Origin: DATDAH01 sp963725155
GTDB lineage: Bacteria; Actinomycetota; Acidimicrobiia; Acidimicrobiales; DATDAH01
Assembly: GCA_963725155.1 (NCBI GenBank)
Contig: CAVRXU010000008.1
Span: 124,001-188,000, forward strand
DNA length: 64,000 bases
Direction of reading: 5' to 3'
Part shown: positions 8,184 through 16,791 of the stretch, piece after piece
Position numbering within the stretch: position 1 is the stretch's first letter
Layout: each line of letters opens with the position of its first letter
Position numbers and translations under genes: made by a program
Notes under the pieces: model-generated
Database searches by the model: none
What the model saw: the letters and a program-made list of their open reading frames with translations, nothing else
Told to the model about the DNA's origin: nothing

Positions 8184-10112
8184 CTGCGCCTGTCCCGGAT
8201 CCTCCTCGCCGCCCTCCTGGTCATCGGGGCCGCCGCCTGCTCCGCCGACGACGACGAGGCCGCGCCCGCGGCCACGACCTCGGCCCCGGTCCCCGAGGGG
8301 GGCGAACCGTTCACGGTTGGTGACCTCGACCTGACGCCCTGTGAGGACCTCGAGGACATCTGGTGCGGCACGATCGAGGTCCCTCAGGACCGCGAGGACG
8401 ACTCGTCGGACGAGACCATGACCGTCGGCTTCGAGTGGTACCCGCGGTCCGACGCCGGCCCGGCCGACGGCCTGCTCGTGGCCATGGAGGGCGGCCCGGG
8501 CTACGCCACCACCGCCAGCCGGGACTACTACACCGAGCTCTACGAGCCGGTGCGGGACCACCGGGACCTCCTCCTCATGGACCTCCGGGGCACCGGGCGC
8601 TCCGAGCCGGTCGACTGCCCGGACCTGCAGGCCTACACCGGTGACTACAGCGAGGACACCGGCGCCTGCGGCCACCTCCTGGGCGACGAAGCCGACGACT
8701 ACGGCACCGTCCAGGGAGCCGACGACCTGTCCGAGCTGCTGCTCGCCCTCGACGCCCCCGAGGACGTCACCCTCTACGGGGACTCGTACGGCTCCTGGTT
8801 CAGCCAGATCTTCGCCCTCCGCCACGGCGACCAGCTCGGCTCGCTCATCCTGGACGGGACCTACGTCGTCGAGGACATGGACCCGTGGTACCCGACGGCG
8901 GCCGAGGTCATCCGGGACCAGCTCGACGGTCAGGGCACCCTGACCCGGCTGGCCCAGGCGGTCCGGGCGCAGCCGTTGGAGGGCCGGGCCGACAGCTACG
9001 ACGGCACGCCCGTCGACGTGGTCCTCGGGCCGAGCGAGCTCGGGGACCTCGCTGCCTCGGGGGCGTTCAACCGGGCCATCTACCGGGACCTCGACGCCGC
9101 CGGTCGGGCGTGGTTGGACGACGGTGACCCGCTCCCCCTGCTCCGGCTGGCCGCGGAGAACTACGACCCGGGCACCGAGTACCCACTGGTCGAGTCCTCC
9201 GAGGGCGAGTACGCCTCGGTCACCTGCAACGACTACGACCAGCTCTACGACATGGCGTCACCGCCCACCGAGCGCCACCAGCAGTTCGAGCAGGCCATCG
9301 AGGACTACACGGCCGAAGCCCCCGACGCCTTCGCCCCGTTCACCGTCGAGGAGTGGGCCACCAGTCCCGGCTCGGCGTACCAGGACTGCATCGAGTGGCC
9401 GGTGATCCCCGGGGATGGTCCCGTCCTGGATCCCGAGCTGCCCTATCCGGACGTGCCGACTCTGATCCTGTCCGGGGCCCTCGACTCGATCACACCGATC
9501 GGTGAGGCCCAGCTGGTCGCGGCCGCGATGCCCGACGCCACGCTCGTCCAGGTCGGGGCCTCCACCCACGTCACTGCGCTGGGCGACCTCTTCGACTGTG
9601 CTTCGGTCATCGCCCAGCGCTTCGTCGTCGACCACGACGCCGGCGACACCGCGTGCGCCGGGGCCATCCCTCCCCTCCCGCGGGTCTCAGGCTTCCCCCG
9701 CACCGTCGCCGACGCCGTGCCCGCCACGTCGCTGTCCGACGGTGCGTCCGCGTCCGACCGACAGGTCGCGGCCGTCACCGTGGCCACGGTGTCGGACGCG
9801 CTGGCCCGCCTCCGCGAGCTCTACACCACGGTGGGCTACGGCCTCCGGGGCGGCCGCTACCGGTCCAACGGCGAGGGCACCCGGATCGTGCTCACCGACG
9901 TCCGCTTCGCCCGGGACCTCGCCGTCTCCGGGTCAGTCGAGGCCAACGACGAGGACCGCCTGCAGGAGGGCTCGACCGTCTCGGTCGACGTCACCCTCGA
10001 CGACGGCACGACGGCCGAGCTCTCCTGGACCCTGGGCGGCCTCGGCGACGCTGTCACCGTCACCGGCACCGTCGACGGCCGCCCGATCGACGCCCAGGCC
10101 CGCTACGCATGA
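8184..10112 (+). CDS. TAP-like alpha/beta-hydrolase lipoprotein (CTG start)
   Basis: Secreted hydrolase or tripeptidyl-aminopeptidase-like enzyme of about 642 aa. The catalytic serine lies in LYGDSYGSWF (near residue 200). The Asp/His region is LILSGALDSITPIG and GASTHVTAL in the C-terminal TAP-like part. A tail of about 150 aa after the His (GYGLRGGRYRSNGEG) is not assigned. The N-terminus is clearly a lipoprotein signal (RLSRILLAALLVIGAAAC), yet this frame holds no ATG, GTG or TTG between its upstream stop (8106) and ATG 8418. CTG at 8184, 7 nt after a TACGAA element, is the only sensible start. ATG 8418 would delete the signal peptide. The last 4 nt overlap the next gene (ATGA). Confidence 0.82.
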   Translation: MRLSRILLAALLVIGAAACSADDDEAAPAATTSAPVPEGGEPFTVGDLDLTPCEDLEDIWCGTIEVPQDREDDSSDETMTVGFEWYPRSDAGPADGLLVAMEGGPGYATTASRDYYTELYEPVRDHRDLLLMDLRGTGRSEPVDCPDLQAYTGDYSEDTGACGHLLGDEADDYGTVQGADDLSELLLALDAPEDVTLYGDSYGSWFSQIFALRHGDQLGSLILDGTYVVEDMDPWYPTAAEVIRDQLDGQGTLTRLAQAVRAQPLEGRADSYDGTPVDVVLGPSELGDLAASGAFNRAIYRDLDAAGRAWLDDGDPLPLLRLAAENYDPGTEYPLVESSEGEYASVTCNDYDQLYDMASPPTERHQQFEQAIEDYTAEAPDAFAPFTVEEWATSPGSAYQDCIEWPVIPGDGPVLDPELPYPDVPTLILSGALDSITPIGEAQLVAAAMPDATLVQVGASTHVTALGDLFDCASVIAQRFVVDHDAGDTACAGAIPPLPRVSGFPRTVADAVPATSLSDGASASDRQVAAVTVATVSDALARLRELYTTVGYGLRGGRYRSNGEGTRIVLTDVRFARDLAVSGSVEANDEDRLQEGSTVSVDVTLDDGTTAELSWTLGGLGDAVTVTGTVDGRPIDAQARYA

Positions 10113-10291
10113 GCGAGCTGTCGTTCTGCACGGGCTGCGGTCACCCGGCCGATGAGTGCGACGGTGGCTGTGCGAGGACCCTCGACCCACCCCGCTTCTG
10201 CCCGGTTTGCGGGCGACGCTCGCGCGTCGATGTCACCCCTACGGGCTACGAGTCCCGCTGCAAGGACCACGGAACCTTCATGCGGGGGTGA
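10109..10291 (+). CDS. bsaP: Small Cys-rich protein, likely biotin synthase auxiliary protein BsaP
   Basis: A 60-aa protein with paired cysteines: FCTGCG, DECDGGC, FCPVCGRR and SRCKDHG. It matches in size and cysteine layout the small iron-sulfur protein (Rv1590 type) that actinobacterial BioB needs to regenerate its auxiliary cluster. That identity is from recall of the family and was not searched. The context supports it: bioB lies directly opposite, with only 7 bp between the two stops. Its ATG overlaps the hydrolase stop by 4 nt, so it is translated from the upstream mRNA. A generic zinc-ribbon protein is the alternative. Confidence 0.68.
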   Translation: MSELSFCTGCGHPADECDGGCARTLDPPRFCPVCGRRSRVDVTPTGYESRCKDHGTFMRG

Positions 10292-10298
10292 GCGCTTC

Positions 10299-11297
10299 TC
10301 AGATCACCTCGGAGAGGGCGCCGATCGGCATGCGCAGGTCCGCCAGCATCTGGAGGTCCTCCTCCGGCGAACGGCCGAGCGTGGTCAGGTAGTTGCCCAC
10401 GATCAGGGCGTTGATGCCCGAGGTGAGGCCCATGACCTGCAGTTCCCGCAGCGTGACCTCGCGGCCCCCGGCGTAGCGCAGGATCACGTCGGGCAGGGCG
10501 ATGCGGAACAGGGCGATCCAGCGGATGGCCTCCAGCGCCCCCACCAGCGGACGGTCGCCGAGCGGCGTCCCCGGCCGGGGGTTGAGGAAGTTCATGGGGA
10601 CCTCGCAGGGCTCCGCGGCCCGCAGCTCGGCGATGAGCTCGAGGCGCTGCTCGTCGGTCTCGCCCATGCCGAGCAGGACCCCGCAGCACAGCTCCATGTC
10701 GTGGGCCCGGACCAGCCGGCAGGTGGCGAAGCGCTCGTCCCAGCTGTGGGTCGTGACGATCTCACCGAAGAAGCTCCTGGCCGTCTCCAGGTTGTGGTTG
10801 TAGCGATGGACGCCGACCGCGGCCAGGCGCTGCGCCTGCTCGGAGGTCAGGATCCCGGCGCTGACGGCCACGTTGATCCCCACCTCCTCCTGCACCAGGG
10901 GCACAAGCTCCTCGAGCCGGACCATCGTCCGCTCGTCGGGGCCCCGCACGGCCAGCACGATGCAGAACTCCGTGGCTCCCAGGGCCTTGGTCTCCCGGGC
11001 GGCCTGCAGGACCTCGTCGGTGTCCAGGAACGGTGTGGCCTGGACGGGGGTGTCGAACTCGGCCGACTGCGAGCAGAAGTTGCAGTCCTCGGGGCAGCCG
11101 CCTGTCTTGGCCGACAGGATCCCTTCGATCTCCACCGTCGGTCCGTTCCAGGCCAGCCGGACCTCGTGGGCCAGGGCCGCCAGCGCCGGCACGTCCTCGT
11201 CGGGCAGCTGGGCCAGCGCGGCCAAGATGTCCATGCAGACGGTGCGCCGTTCGTCGAGCAGGATCGTCCGGGCCATGCCCAAGGGGTCAGCGATCAC
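10299..11297 (-). CDS. bioB: Biotin synthase
   Basis: Radical-SAM enzyme that inserts sulfur into dethiobiotin, the last step of biotin synthesis. The 332-aa protein has the CxxxCxxC motif in KTGGCPEDCNFCSQSA and the second-cluster region around ATEFCIVLAVRG and MELCCGVLLGMGE. It also has the family's YNHNLETA and MNFLNPRPGTPLG motifs. The GTG start lies 7 nt after TACGGT, so the transcript is probably leaderless. No other bio genes are nearby; the convergent neighbour is the putative auxiliary protein. Confidence 0.95.
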   Translation of the reverse strand: MIADPLGMARTILLDERRTVCMDILAALAQLPDEDVPALAALAHEVRLAWNGPTVEIEGILSAKTGGCPEDCNFCSQSAEFDTPVQATPFLDTDEVLQAARETKALGATEFCIVLAVRGPDERTMVRLEELVPLVQEEVGINVAVSAGILTSEQAQRLAAVGVHRYNHNLETARSFFGEIVTTHSWDERFATCRLVRAHDMELCCGVLLGMGETDEQRLELIAELRAAEPCEVPMNFLNPRPGTPLGDRPLVGALEAIRWIALFRIALPDVILRYAGGREVTLRELQVMGLTSGINALIVGNYLTTLGRSPEEDLQMLADLRMPIGALSEVI

Positions 11298-11304
11298 GGC
11301 TCGG

Positions 11305-11310
11305 ACCGTA
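11305..11310 (-). promoter_or_regulatory. Putative -10 box of bioB (leaderless)
   Basis: TACGGT on the minus strand, followed after 7 nt by the bioB GTG. No ribosome site is present. Confidence 0.5.
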
Positions 11311-11357
11311 GACGGTCGGCCCTAAGGCGGTGAAGACGGGTCCCCGGAAGGGGTGGC

Positions 11358-13022
11358 TCAGGCCTCCATGACCACGGGGACGATCATCGGGCGGCGCTTG
11401 GTCCTGTCGCTCACGAACTTCCCGGCGGCCTTGCGGACGTGACGCTGGAGGTTCTCGAGCTCGATGACCTTGTCCTTCTTCAGCGCGTCGCGGATGCCCT
11501 TCCGGACCGCGTCGGCGGCCTCGTCGAGCAGGTCCTCGGCCTCGGGGGCGTAGACCCAGCCGCGGGTGACGATCTCCGGTCCGGTGATTATGGCGCCGGA
11601 CTTCATGTCGATGGTGACGATGACGACGACCACGCCCTCCTCCGCCAGGACCTTGCGGTCCCGCAGGACACCGTCGCCGACGTCGCCGACCGTGCCGTCC
11701 ACGTACAGGTAGCCGGCGGGCACGCCCTCGAGCCGCTTGATGCCCTTGTCCCCGAGCTCGATGCGGTCGCCGTCCTCGCAGAGCAGGACGTGGTCGGGGT
11801 TGACCCCCATCTGGCGGGCCAGGTCGGCGTGCGCAGCCAGGTGGCGGTACTCGCCGTGGACCGGGATCATCCAGTCCGGCTTGGTCACCGAGATGATGGT
11901 CTTCAGCTCCTCCTGCTTGGCGTGGCCCGTGGCGTGCACGTCGGCCAACCCGGTGTGCACGACCTTGGCCCCCAGACGGGTCAGACCGTCGATGACCTTG
12001 GTGACCCCGGTCTCGTTGCCCGGGATCGGGTGCGAGCTGAGGATGACGGTGTCGTTCTCCTGGATCTCCAGCCAGCGGTTGTCACCTGAGGCCAGCCGGG
12101 CCAAGGCCGACATCGGCTCGCCCTGCGAACCGGTGGAGATCACGCACACATCGCCCGGCGGGAGGCCGTCGATGTCCTCGATGTCGATGAGCACCGAATC
12201 GGGGATGCGCAACACTCCCAGCTGGCGCGCCAAGGCGACGTTCTTCTTCATGGACAAGCCGAGCGTGGCCACTCGACGACCGAAGGACTGGGCCGCGTCG
12301 GCGACCTGCTGGACCCGGTGGATGTGCGAGGCGAAGCAGGTGACGATCAGGCGCCTCCCCTCGTGGGCGTGCATGACGTTGTACAGCACGGCGCCGACCG
12401 AGGTCTCCGACCGGGAGTGGCCGGGCGAGTCGGCGTTGGTGGAGTCGGAGAGGAGCAGGCGGATGCCTTCGTTCTGGGCGATGGCGCCCATCACGCTGAG
12501 GTCGGTGAGGCGGCCGTCCACCGGGTTGAGGTCGAGCTTGAAGTCGCCGGTGTGCAGGATCGTGCCCTGCGGGGTGTGGATGGCGGTGGCGAACCCATGG
12601 GGTACCGAGTGCGTGACGGGGAGGAACTCGCAGTCGAACGGCCCGATCTTCAGCCTTTGGTTGTCGGCCACGACCCGGAAGTCGGTCCGGTCGACCAGGC
12701 CGGCCTCCTCTATGCGGTGCCGGGCCAGGCCCAGGGTCAGTTCGGAGCCGTAGATCGGGAACTTCAGCTCCCGGAGCAGGAACGACAGTCCGCCGACGTG
12801 GTCCTCGTGGCCGTGGGTGGCGATGCAGCCGACGACGCGGTCGGCGTTCTCCCGCAGATAGGTGAAGTCGGGCAGGACCAGGTCGATGCCCGGCATGTCC
12901 ATGTCCGGGAACATGATCCCGCAGTCGAGGAGGACGATCTTTCCGTCCGACTCGATGCAGGCACAGTTGCGCCCGATCTCGCCCAACCCCCCCAGGAAGG
13001 TGATGTGTACCGGAGGCGCCAC
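11358..13022 (-). CDS. rnj: Ribonuclease J
   Basis: Metallo-beta-lactamase/beta-CASP exo- and endoribonuclease of 554 aa. It shows the zinc motif ATHGHEDHVGG (HxHxDH), LHTGDFKLD and the beta-CASP segment (SDSTNADSPGHSRSE, SSHPIPGNE, PVHGEYRHL). The C-terminal domain is present (EIVTRGWVYAPEAEDLL). The GTG start shares one base with the dapA stop (TAGTG), so it is translationally coupled. The pairing dapA-rnj is common in actinobacteria. Together with pnp at 34325-36866 it would supply the main RNA decay activities. Confidence 0.93.
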   Translation of the reverse strand: MAPPVHITFLGGLGEIGRNCACIESDGKIVLLDCGIMFPDMDMPGIDLVLPDFTYLRENADRVVGCIATHGHEDHVGGLSFLLRELKFPIYGSELTLGLARHRIEEAGLVDRTDFRVVADNQRLKIGPFDCEFLPVTHSVPHGFATAIHTPQGTILHTGDFKLDLNPVDGRLTDLSVMGAIAQNEGIRLLLSDSTNADSPGHSRSETSVGAVLYNVMHAHEGRRLIVTCFASHIHRVQQVADAAQSFGRRVATLGLSMKKNVALARQLGVLRIPDSVLIDIEDIDGLPPGDVCVISTGSQGEPMSALARLASGDNRWLEIQENDTVILSSHPIPGNETGVTKVIDGLTRLGAKVVHTGLADVHATGHAKQEELKTIISVTKPDWMIPVHGEYRHLAAHADLARQMGVNPDHVLLCEDGDRIELGDKGIKRLEGVPAGYLYVDGTVGDVGDGVLRDRKVLAEEGVVVVIVTIDMKSGAIITGPEIVTRGWVYAPEAEDLLDEAADAVRKGIRDALKKDKVIELENLQRHVRKAAGKFVSDRTKRRPMIVPVVMEA

Positions 13023-13906
13023 TAGCGGGGCCCGAGCCCGTCCAGGACGGCGCGGGCCGCGTCCTCGAGGCCTTCGGGAACGGGTCCGATCGGTGGACGG
13101 GTGAGCCCGACCCGGAGGCCGAGGGTGCGCAGCAGGGCTTTGGTGGTCACAGCTTGTGGGGCTCCACCCCAGGTTTCGAAGTCGTAGGAGTCGAGCAGTC
13201 GGGCGTTCATCAGCCGAGCGGTCTCGACGTCGCCTTTGGCGTGGGCCGAGATCATCTCCGCGTGCTCGGGAGCCGACCAGTGCGTGGCCACGCCGATCAC
13301 ACCCGCGCCCCCGATGGCGAGGAGGGGCAGCGTGAAGGCGTCGTCGCCGCTGTAGAGATCGAAGCCGTCGGGGGCCTCGGCGATCACCCGGGCCGACGCG
13401 GCCGGATCGCCCGCCGCGTCCTTGATGCCGACCATCGTCGGGACCTCGCGGGCCAAGCGCACCAGTACGTCGCTGTCGACCTTGCGGCCGGTGCGGATCG
13501 GGATGTCGTAGATCAGGAACGGCAGGTCGGTGGCGTCGGCCACGGCCCGGAAGTGGGCCTCGAGCCCGGCCTGGCTCGGTCGGTTGTAGTACGGCGAGAC
13601 GACGAGGAGCCCGTCGACCCCGGTGGCCGCGGCCCGCCGACTGAGCTGGATGGTGTGGCGGGTGTCGTTGCTGCCGGTCCCCGCCAGGAGGGGGACGGTG
13701 ACCGCCCCGCGTACGGCGGTCCAGAGGTCGACCGACTCGTCGTCGGACAGCGTCGGCGCCTCGCCGGTGGTGCCGGCCAGGACCAGGCCGTCGGCGCCCT
13801 GGTCGACCAACCACCTGGCCAGCGTGACCGCGGCCTCCAGGTCCAGCTCGAGCTCGTCGTCGAACGGGGTGACCATGGCCACCAGCACCGAGCCGAAGCG
13901 TCCCAT
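13022..13906 (-). CDS. dapA: 4-hydroxy-tetrahydrodipicolinate synthase
   Basis: Condenses pyruvate and aspartate semialdehyde on the lysine/diaminopimelate path. The 294-aa TIM barrel has AGTTGEAPTL, the tyrosine motif VVSPYYNRPSQ and the Schiff-base lysine in MVGIKDAAGD. It overlaps its neighbours on both sides (ATG with the stop of the winged-helix gene, TAG with RNase J). dapB, the next enzyme of the path, lies at 32257-33048. A second, more divergent DapA-family protein is at 24155-24916. Confidence 0.93.
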   Translation of the reverse strand: MGRFGSVLVAMVTPFDDELELDLEAAVTLARWLVDQGADGLVLAGTTGEAPTLSDDESVDLWTAVRGAVTVPLLAGTGSNDTRHTIQLSRRAAATGVDGLLVVSPYYNRPSQAGLEAHFRAVADATDLPFLIYDIPIRTGRKVDSDVLVRLAREVPTMVGIKDAAGDPAASARVIAEAPDGFDLYSGDDAFTLPLLAIGGAGVIGVATHWSAPEHAEMISAHAKGDVETARLMNARLLDSYDFETWGGAPQAVTTKALLRTLGLRVGLTRPPIGPVPEGLEDAARAVLDGLGPR

Positions 13907-14538
13907 CAGCCCTCACCTCCGGTCTCGGCCGCCCGCTCGAGGCCGAGCGTGGCCAACAGGTCCTCGTGGAGCTCGAACCACACGGTGTGGTACGAGTCGG
14001 TCATCGGCCTGTCGAACCAGTCGCCGTCGCCCGCCTGGACCTTGTCCACCGCCCGCTGCAGCCGGGCGCCGTAGCCCCCGAAACGGGCCAGCGCGGTGCC
14101 GAGGCCGGTGACGACGGGCTCGGCCTGCTCGTGCAGGGCGACCAGGCGGACGACCACCTCGGTGTCGTACGCGGTGTCCCGGTGGTCGTTGAGGACCCCG
14201 TCCCGGAGCTGCCAGTCGGTGCAGACCTGGAGGAAGGCGGGGTTGATGGCGGTGAACTCGCCGTAGCGCGCTTCCACCGCGGGACGGGCGCCGCTGGCGT
14301 CGAGCTCGTCGACCAGTCGCTTCTCGTGCTCGGCCCGACCCTGCGGGGTGAGCACCCACCCCGACACCTGCAGGCCGGTCTTGCGGGTGACGAGGCCCTC
14401 GGCGGCGAAGGCCTCCAGCGCCCGTACGACGGCGACGTCATCGAGGCCGGTGACGTCGGCCAGCACGTCGGTCTCCGCGAACCCCTTCACCCGGAGCCCG
14501 TGCAGCACCAGGGTGCCGGGCGCAGACGGATGAGGCAT
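13906..14538 (-). CDS. Winged-helix domain protein, function unknown
   Basis: A 210-aa protein. Residues about 1-75 look like a winged helix of the MarR/PadR type (ETDVLADVTGLDDVAVVRALEAF, then EGLVTRKTGLQVSGWVLTPQG). The rest is a helical domain (INPAFLQVCTDWQLRDG, ARLQRAVDKVQAGDGDWF) that I do not recognise. It heads the unit with dapA and rnj, sharing bases with dapA's start. The ATG lies 6 nt after TACGAT, so it is probably leaderless. Control of its own operon is possible, but nothing in the sequence proves it. Confidence 0.65.
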   Translation of the reverse strand: MPHPSAPGTLVLHGLRVKGFAETDVLADVTGLDDVAVVRALEAFAAEGLVTRKTGLQVSGWVLTPQGRAEHEKRLVDELDASGARPAVEARYGEFTAINPAFLQVCTDWQLRDGVLNDHRDTAYDTEVVVRLVALHEQAEPVVTGLGTALARFGGYGARLQRAVDKVQAGDGDWFDRPMTDSYHTVWFELHEDLLATLGLERAAETGGEG

Positions 14539-14544
14539 GGGGCG

Positions 14545-14550
14545 ATCGTA
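14545..14550 (-). promoter_or_regulatory. Putative -10 box of the winged-helix-dapA-rnj operon
   Basis: TACGAT on the minus strand, 6 nt before the ATG at 14538; leaderless pattern. Confidence 0.5.
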
Positions 14551-14590
14551 CCGGGGCCGCCGAGACCGCCCGGGTAGGAGGGGGACCGGC

Positions 14591-16513
14591 TCAGTGGACG
14601 ATGTAGGTCTTGGTGCAACTCCGGTAGGGCCCGGTCGCCGGGGCGTCGACCTGCCGGCCGACGACCGTCACCGACAGGGCGCCCAGCGTCTGGCTGCGGA
14701 TGGCGTTCCACTGGGCCTGGGTCGGCCGGAAGGTCTGCGCCGGCCGGAACGGCGAGGTGAAGAGGATCGGCCCGCCGGAACGGCGGAAGACCACCGAGAA
14801 GCGGTTGTTCCTGTGCGTCCCGCCGTTGCCCCGGGCCCAGTTGATCCGCGGGGCCACTTGGCTCACGCTGCTGTTGGGCGGACCGTCGATCCGGGGGCTG
14901 ACGTTCATCCGGGTGAAGATGCAGTTGACGCCCTCGTTGCCCCGGTTCGGGCTGAAGAGCCCGTAGGCGGCCGACAGGGTCGTCGGGTCGTTGTCGTCGA
15001 GCCGGTCCCAGACCACCTGCGCGCCCAAGCTCGTGTGGTCGCTGCCCTCATCGACGTCGTCGTAGAGATCCCACAGGACGCTGATCACCGTCGCCTCGTT
15101 GTCCTCGCCCAACCTGTGGGGCGCCTCGAGGTTGACGTCGAGGTCGGCGTCCTCGGTGTCCTGGTAGCGGGTGTCGCCGATGTTGGGGATCCCCATGCCG
15201 GCGGCCGTCTCCTGCAGGGCGGACACGGCGAAGTAGGTGGGCCACCCCTCGCCCCAGGCCAGGCGGGTCCCGATCGACTTGCTGTGGCGAGCGTCGGAGA
15301 GGTTGTCGCTGAAGCTGTGCGGGCCTCCGGGGTTGGCCTCGATGTTGATCCGGTCGGCGACGAAGTGCCCGTACTCGTGGAGGCTCACGTCCCAGTCCCA
15401 GCGGTCGGGCTGGAGGATGTGGAGCGAGCCGTCGTAGAAGGAGCCGGACGGGTCCGGGAACTCGACGGGCACGGTGGGGAGCGGGGACCCGTGCACGGTG
15501 ACGATGTAGTCCCGGGCGAGGACCAGCGAGGCGTGGACGGCGAAGGCGGTGTTGTTGTCATCGATGTTGTTGGCCGTCAGATCGTGGGTGACCTGTGAAC
15601 CGGTGGGGACGTTCGTGTCGGTCCCGCTCTCGATGAACTGGTTCAGCATGAACCCGGGGCCGTCGGCCCGCACCTGGACGTAGACGTCCCGGCCGGTGGC
15701 GTCCTCGGGGTCGTCGTCGTCGATCGTCGCCGTGTAGTGCCCGCTGGCGTTCGTGGTGACCGTCGTGACGACCGTGTCCGCACCGGCGTTGGCCTCCCGG
15801 ATCTGCACCGGCGCCCGGTCGACCGGGTGGGTACCGCCGACGGAATCGGTCCACAGGACCGTCCCGCTGACGCAGAGCTGGACGCAGGTGCCCGGCCCGA
15901 CCGACTCGGTGTGGGTCGCGCCGCCGCCAAGGATCTCAGCTTCCAAATCGTTGGCCTCTGCCGCCGTCACCGTGCCGCCGTCCTCGAGGACGGCGACCCG
16001 CTGGAGGCGCAGGTCCTGCTCCCCGCTCTCGCTGACCAGGGTCCGGCCCTCGAACTCGTCGACCCAGACCGAATCGGAGGTCGATTGGACGGCGCCGGAG
16101 GCGTCCGTGGCGCGGAGCGTGGCCACGACGGTCGAACCCGACGCGCCGGCGAGGGCGGCCGCGGCGGGGTTCGCCGGCGGCGCGGCGCCATCGACGGCGA
16201 CCGCCGTCGACGTGGACGCGGCCTCGCTGGGCACCGCGACCTCGGCGTCGGCGGCGGCCTCACCGGTGCCGGTGATGGTCACCGAGGCGTCGTCGAGGCC
16301 GGGGCGGGGGTCGGTGGCCACCGTCACGACGCCGTCGGCGAGAGCGGCGGCGTCGATCTGGACGATGCCGGCCGCAACTGGCTTGCTCCAGACGTCGACC
16401 GTCGGGGGTGGGGCCAGAGGGGCGGTTTCCGACGACGCCGGGGTGGACACGACCAAGGTCACGGCCGACGCCGCGACGGCGATCAGAGCGAAGATCTGCT
16501 GGCGACGGGACAC
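14591..16513 (-). CDS. Secreted zinc metalloprotease-like protein (HEYGH)
   Basis: A 640-aa exported protein. The signal peptide is MSRRQQIFALIAVAASAVTLV with an ETAP-type cleavage region. Residues about 25-220 are Ala/Val/Thr-rich and probably beta. Residues about 225-300 resemble a carboxypeptidase-regulatory or transthyretin-like domain (PVQIREANAG, TTNASGHYTATI). The catalytic region holds SLHEYGHFVADR (HExxH, near residue 376), with a possible third ligand glutamate in AWGEGWPTYF about 45 residues later. Many Asp residues (DTEDADLDVNLE, DDVDEGSD) suggest calcium binding. The GTG start is preceded by an AGGAG site. The exact peptidase family is not identified. Confidence 0.72.
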   Translation of the reverse strand: MSRRQQIFALIAVAASAVTLVVSTPASSETAPLAPPPTVDVWSKPVAAGIVQIDAAALADGVVTVATDPRPGLDDASVTITGTGEAAADAEVAVPSEAASTSTAVAVDGAAPPANPAAAALAGASGSTVVATLRATDASGAVQSTSDSVWVDEFEGRTLVSESGEQDLRLQRVAVLEDGGTVTAAEANDLEAEILGGGATHTESVGPGTCVQLCVSGTVLWTDSVGGTHPVDRAPVQIREANAGADTVVTTVTTNASGHYTATIDDDDPEDATGRDVYVQVRADGPGFMLNQFIESGTDTNVPTGSQVTHDLTANNIDDNNTAFAVHASLVLARDYIVTVHGSPLPTVPVEFPDPSGSFYDGSLHILQPDRWDWDVSLHEYGHFVADRINIEANPGGPHSFSDNLSDARHSKSIGTRLAWGEGWPTYFAVSALQETAAGMGIPNIGDTRYQDTEDADLDVNLEAPHRLGEDNEATVISVLWDLYDDVDEGSDHTSLGAQVVWDRLDDNDPTTLSAAYGLFSPNRGNEGVNCIFTRMNVSPRIDGPPNSSVSQVAPRINWARGNGGTHRNNRFSVVFRRSGGPILFTSPFRPAQTFRPTQAQWNAIRSQTLGALSVTVVGRQVDAPATGPYRSCTKTYIVH

Positions 16514-16665
16514 CGATGCTCCTGAAGGATGGGGAGAGCGGGACGGACCCCACCCTTCGCCGAACCTAATGGGCCTCGACCGCTTCGCTCACCGGGGTGA
16601 GGATGGTCCCGAGCCGCTGGCAGGTCAGCACTGACGGAACCTGCGTGTTGAGCGCTACGTCTAGA

Positions 16666-16791
16666 TCGTGCGCCTGCTGGTCGGTGAGGTCGGCTTGAAC
16701 GGCTGGTGGGATGACGTGCCTCGAGCACTGAACCATTAGGGAGCTGCTGGTCGCCTCGGGGCTCAGAAGCGACAACGACCAGGAGGTTGCA
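16666..16791 (+). ncRNA. Candidate bridge-RNA region of the IS110 element
   Basis: IS110-group elements encode, upstream of the recombinase, a structured RNA whose loops pair with target and donor DNA (established for IS621). Here the non-coding left end has repeats able to fold. It also contains GTGGGATG (16706-16713), identical to the 8 bases just left of the proposed core at the right junction (18022-18029), which is what a left donor guide should show. No matching right donor guide or target guide was found by eye, so the RNA ends and fold are not defined. Confidence 0.4.
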
